Of a stretch of 64,000 nt of DNA, positions 60,849-64,000 are shown in pieces; position 1 is the stretch's first letter; each line of letters begins with the position of its first letter. A program made the translations under genes and the position numbers. The notes beneath the pieces are model-generated. The model searched no databases. It had not been told where the DNA came from and worked only from the letters and a program-made list of their open reading frames with translations. Source of the DNA: JAOSJT01 sp035362335 (GTDB lineage Bacteria > Bacteroidota > Ignavibacteria > SZUA-365); the NCBI GenBank assembly GCA_035362335.1, contig DAOSDL010000003.1:1-64000 (forward strand), given 5' to 3'.

Positions 60849-62999
60849 ATGGAACACAGCGACAGCCCTCTGCGCACTCCGCTCCCCATGCCTGCCCGCA
60901 TAGGAAGCGCTGTCATGCTCATCATTTTCTTCATCACCCTCCTCACTATCTCAGCCCAAGCCCAGAAAACGACGACCGGACTGTATACCGACTGGTCGAA
61001 TCCCGATTCATGGAGTCCATCCGGTGTTCCCACCATTTTTGACGATGTCACAATTGCTGCTGGGCATACGATCAATGTTGATGGCTCGATCGACCGAATG
61101 TGTGATGACCTTGTGGTGAACGGAACTCTAAACGTCCCGAATACCAATACCGCCAACAACCCGTTGACCTGCATCTCTGCGATTATTAACTCTGGCGGCA
61201 CAATGATGGTTAACATCGGATCAAAAAGCGTCATTGTGCAAGGTCCATTATTCGTAAATGGTGGTACGTTAAATCATCAATCAGGAAAGATCACGATCTA
61301 CAGCTGGTCAAGAAGTTCCGGCAGCTATACGTTACCGGGTTCTAGCTCGAATTCTGAAATCGAAGTCCTCGCAGGTCTTGGTGGCAGCTCTATAAATGGC
61401 CCTACACAGACCACATTTCGTCGCCTTTCCATCATCACGCAGACTACCGGCACAGTCACGGCAAATGTGAATATCGTGATCCAATCTCTCACATTTGGAG
61501 GCCAACTCACCATTTCAGGCGGTGCGAACCTCAACATGCAAACGTATCAGTTGCTCGGTATAGTAAACGGCGATCAGACTTCGGGAGCCGGTCAGCTGAT
61601 GACAGCCAGGTCCGCCAGCGCGATGAGCTCGGTGGGCACGAACTCAATCCAATACGAAGTGAATTACACTGGCACAAATCAGTCGGTTATTGGTGGCAAC
61701 TACATGAATCTCAAGCTATCCGGGACTGGAACGTTCACTCTGTCGAACGATGTCAATATCCTTGGTACCTTGAGTCTGTACATGTCGGGAAGCAATCCAG
61801 CTATAAACCTGAGCACCCGAACCATCACTCTTGGAAATCCCTCCATCAGTACGGGAACACTGGCATACTCGAACGGGAAATTCTACAATGGAACATTCAA
61901 GCGCGTGATTTCCGAATCATCTTTCGGCTTGGATGATCTTAAGGGTAGATTTCCATTCACTGACGACGGCACAAACGACCGTAGTCTCTCAATCGCAACC
62001 GACAGTGCGTTTTATCACGGAAACGGGTACCCGGAGGTTCCGCTCGGTGGATACATGTCTGTCAGCCATACATCGGCAACAACAAACTCCGTGGTGTCTC
62101 CGAGCATCTGGGACGGCAACATGGAGATCAATCGGCGCTATGATGCAACATGGACAATCTCCGGACTAACAATCTCTGGCGTAGGATACGCGATCCGCGT
62201 CCAAGCAGACGGAATGCCCGGGATTTGGGATCTCTCTGGACTTCGGCTTATCTCGCAAGGCGATTCAGCGGTTGGCATTCATGGAGGGACATTCAACACT
62301 GCCTTCAACCCACAAATCGTCCGTCGTCACGTCGGCAATGGCTATAATGAGAACTGGGAAGACGTATTCACCCTACAAAACACATTCTATATCGGCACCA
62401 ACGTGTATGTGAACCCCCTCCCCGTCGAACTCACTTCCTTCTCGGCGCGGTTGCGCAAGGATGTGGTGAATCTTAACTGGACGACGGCGACCGAGCTGAA
62501 CAATTTCGGCTTCGAGATTTACCGCAGCAACTCCGGCAGTACGACCGATGACGACGCGTGGACGCTGGTCGGCTTCGTCAACGGCCACGGTACCAGTCTC
62601 TCGCCCAAACAGTATTCCTTCGACGACGTCGTGGGTGCCACGTCGGGCAGCATTTTCTACCGGCTCAAGCAAATCGACCGCGATGGCACGGCCGAGTACT
62701 CCAAAGTCGTCTCCGTCAATCCCGGCCGCACGTCCTTCGCGCTGTCGCAGAATTATCCGAATCCCTTCTCGGGTGCCACGGCCATCAACTACTCGCTGGA
62801 GAGTGATGAGCAGGTGACCCTGCAAGTGTACGATATCATGGGCAATCTGGTCAGCACCATCGTGGAAGAGCCGCAGTCGGCGGGCAACTACGTGGCCACC
62901 TTCGATCCGGGTACGCTCAATCTGAAACCTGGCAACTACATTCTTCGTCTCACGGCTGGTAATTTCGTCGAGAACCGCAAAATGGTTTACGTCCCCTGA
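60849..62999 (+). CDS. T9SS surface protein, paralog 2
   Basis: 716 residues from ATG 60849, chosen because AGGAG lies 5 bases upstream and a signal sequence follows (IGSAVMLIIFFITLLTISAQAQ); an in-frame ATG at 60573 would add 92 residues. The layout copies paralog 1: DWSNPDSWSPSGVPTIFDDV at the start, a strand-rich low-GC middle, the block NPLPVELTSFSARLRKDVVN with TATELNNFGFEIYRS, and a sorting domain (LSQNYPNPFSGATAINYSLE ... LKPGNYILRLTAG). GC rises sharply from about 62420, at the conserved block. Function unknown. Confidence 0.87.
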   Translation: MEHSDSPLRTPLPMPARIGSAVMLIIFFITLLTISAQAQKTTTGLYTDWSNPDSWSPSGVPTIFDDVTIAAGHTINVDGSIDRMCDDLVVNGTLNVPNTNTANNPLTCISAIINSGGTMMVNIGSKSVIVQGPLFVNGGTLNHQSGKITIYSWSRSSGSYTLPGSSSNSEIEVLAGLGGSSINGPTQTTFRRLSIITQTTGTVTANVNIVIQSLTFGGQLTISGGANLNMQTYQLLGIVNGDQTSGAGQLMTARSASAMSSVGTNSIQYEVNYTGTNQSVIGGNYMNLKLSGTGTFTLSNDVNILGTLSLYMSGSNPAINLSTRTITLGNPSISTGTLAYSNGKFYNGTFKRVISESSFGLDDLKGRFPFTDDGTNDRSLSIATDSAFYHGNGYPEVPLGGYMSVSHTSATTNSVVSPSIWDGNMEINRRYDATWTISGLTISGVGYAIRVQADGMPGIWDLSGLRLISQGDSAVGIHGGTFNTAFNPQIVRRHVGNGYNENWEDVFTLQNTFYIGTNVYVNPLPVELTSFSARLRKDVVNLNWTTATELNNFGFEIYRSNSGSTTDDDAWTLVGFVNGHGTSLSPKQYSFDDVVGATSGSIFYRLKQIDRDGTAEYSKVVSVNPGRTSFALSQNYPNPFSGATAINYSLESDEQVTLQVYDIMGNLVSTIVEEPQSAGNYVATFDPGTLNLKPGNYILRLTAGNFVENRKMVYVP

Positions 63000-63032
63000 G
63001 TCCCCATTCCACTCCTGGAATCGTAGTGAGAC

Positions 63033-63068
63033 AACAGCCACGGAGGGCTTCGGCCTTCCGTGGCTGTT
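63033..63068 (+). terminator. Intrinsic terminator of paralog 2
   Basis: AACAGCCACGGA...GGC-ttcg-GCC...TCCGTGGCTGTT with a stable TTCG loop and a T-rich tail (tgtttgtttttc), 33 bases after the stop. Confidence 0.92.
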
Positions 63069-63185
63069 TGTTTTTCGAGGAGAGTAGTGAGATTGGGAGA
63101 GTAGTGAGGGAAATTTCGGTGGGGCGCAGTCGGGCGGAATGGGCGACAACGCTTTTCTCCGCACTCTCCTCACCCGCATCACTCT

Positions 63186-64000
63186 CTACTTACTCTGGAT
63201 GTGCTCCGCTGCCGCGCTGGCGCGCCAGGCCGAGGGTGTGTGGCCGGTGATTTTTTTGAAAATAGCGTTGAAAGATGTTTTTGAAGCGAAGCCGGCATCG
63301 AAGGCCAGCGCCAGCAGCGTGAATTGCCGCTTGCCGGGATCGAGTAAATCGCGCTTCACTTGCTCCACGCGGTAGGAGTTCACGAAATCGAAGAAATTCA
63401 TCCCCGTCCGCGTGTTGATCACCTCGCTCAGATTGTGCGCGCTGACGTCGAGCATGCCCGCGAGGCGGTGCAAGGTGAGTTCGGCGTCGAGATACGGTTT
63501 CTCGCTTTGCATCAAGCGCAACAGCTCCGTTACTATCTCCTCCGCCTTGTCCTCGCTCAGTCCCGACTTCCCGTAGGTCGGCCGCGCGTCGCGCACGATT
63601 CCCTCACCATCGGCGTGCTGCTCGGCCAGCTCGCGCATGGATGCCGCCACCTCCGGATCGGAGAACACACCAGTGGTGGTGAGTCCCAAATAGCCCATCG
63701 CATACACCATCAACGTGCCGAGCAAACCCGACACGCCGAAATACTCCGGTGAGATCACCTCGGTGTAGAGCAACACATTTTCCATCAGAAAGCTGAACCA
63801 CCCCAGGAGCACGAGTATGGTGATGTTGCGCAACCAGCGCAGCCTCACGCGGTGCAGACTGGAGAAATGCTCGCGCAAATGCTCCACGTAGCGGTACAGC
63901 AGCAGCAGCGTGCCTCCCAGATACAGAAACGCCAGCGCGATGAGCACGCGGTTGAGCAGCATGAAGCGCCAGGGAAAACCGTACCACGCGTTTTCAAACA
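63186..64000 (-). CDS. Membrane-anchored AraC-family regulator, partial (5' end beyond window)
   Basis: The frame is open to the right edge; the ATG at 63962 is internal, since the codons before it (WYGFPWRF) read as continuous protein. At least 271 residues are present. Hydrophobic segments (LIALAFLYLGGTLLLLYR, NITILVLLGWFSFLMENVLL, LLGTLMVYAMGYLGL) belong to a polytopic N-terminal domain. The C-terminal ~100 residues are an AraC helix-turn-helix pair: LTLHRLAGMLDVSAHNLSEVIN and TLLALAFDAGFASKTSFNAIFKKITGHTPSAWR. Such proteins sense at the membrane and bind DNA directly. The target is unknown. Confidence 0.9.
   Translation of the reverse strand, partial: FENAWYGFPWRFMLLNRVLIALAFLYLGGTLLLLYRYVEHLREHFSSLHRVRLRWLRNITILVLLGWFSFLMENVLLYTEVISPEYFGVSGLLGTLMVYAMGYLGLTTTGVFSDPEVAASMRELAEQHADGEGIVRDARPTYGKSGLSEDKAEEIVTELLRLMQSEKPYLDAELTLHRLAGMLDVSAHNLSEVINTRTGMNFFDFVNSYRVEQVKRDLLDPGKRQFTLLALAFDAGFASKTSFNAIFKKITGHTPSAWRASAAAEHIQSK

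Overview
The window is a 64 kb piece of a GC-rich (roughly 58-60 % by eye) chromosome from a Gram-negative bacterium of the Bacteroidota/Chlorobiota (FCB) group; a Kapabacteria- or Ignavibacteria-like lineage is my best guess (inference). The evidence is at least seven proteins ending in a type IX secretion (T9SS, type A) sorting domain, a PorV/PorQ-family outer-membrane protein, choice-of-anchor-D repeats, Kdo synthesis genes (an outer membrane with LPS) and promoters of the TTG...TAnnTTTG type. A run of exactly 100 N at 25623-25722 shows it is a scaffold of a draft or metagenome assembly. I found no rRNA, tRNA, CRISPR array, intact transposase or phage gene.

Layout. 0.1-1.8 kb: reverse-strand operon of a frataxin-like protein, a flavin-reductase-fold protein and a CrtW carotenoid ketolase. 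1.8-4.4 kb: two thioredoxin-fold exported proteins. 4.6-11.3 kb: secreted nuclease/phosphatase, SbcD-SbcC (with no zinc hook), a small HD ppGpp-hydrolase-like protein and a membrane protein. 11.4-18.7 kb: inositol-phosphatase-like protein, PfkB kinase, a T9SS cargo, mtnA, recO and an HtrA protease. 18.8-25.5 kb: a PAP2 protein, then PorV-like protein, two lipoproteins, tadA and a GH3/beta-lactamase-like fusion lipoprotein. 25.5-30.1 kb: a 14/15-bp tandem array broken by the assembly gap, then an octaheme T9SS cytochrome gene bracketed by two near-identical perfect palindromes, a membrane Fe-S oxidoreductase and a lipoprotein.

30.5-42.9 kb is a reverse-strand signalling block. It holds a Cache/PAS sensor without an output domain, a CheR methyltransferase, a HAMP-GAF hybrid kinase with two receivers, and a 1970-residue kinase with a receiver and twelve PAS units, nearly all overlapping or touching. 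Upstream of it is a STAS-like gene carrying an in-frame stop. 43.1-48.5 kb: lipoate-ligase-family protein, a small T9SS cargo, prfA-kdsA-kdsC, and a higBA toxin-antitoxin pair with a consensus sigma-70 promoter placed so that its mRNA may be leaderless. 48.7-63 kb: a two-domain OmpA protein, a 2078-residue choice-of-anchor-D T9SS protein and two paralogous T9SS surface proteins. The right edge cuts a membrane-anchored AraC-type regulator.

How it fits together. Much of the content serves the cell envelope: T9SS cargo, PorV-like and OmpA proteins, lipoproteins, periplasmic redox proteins, HtrA and Kdo. The cytochrome next to a membrane Fe-S oxidoreductase suggests electron transfer to the cell surface. 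A dispersed intergenic repeat occurs four times, three of them just downstream of reverse-strand genes in the same orientation. The least ordinary items are the array-palindrome-cytochrome locus, the signalling operon, the hookless Rad50-type protein and the interrupted STAS-like gene.
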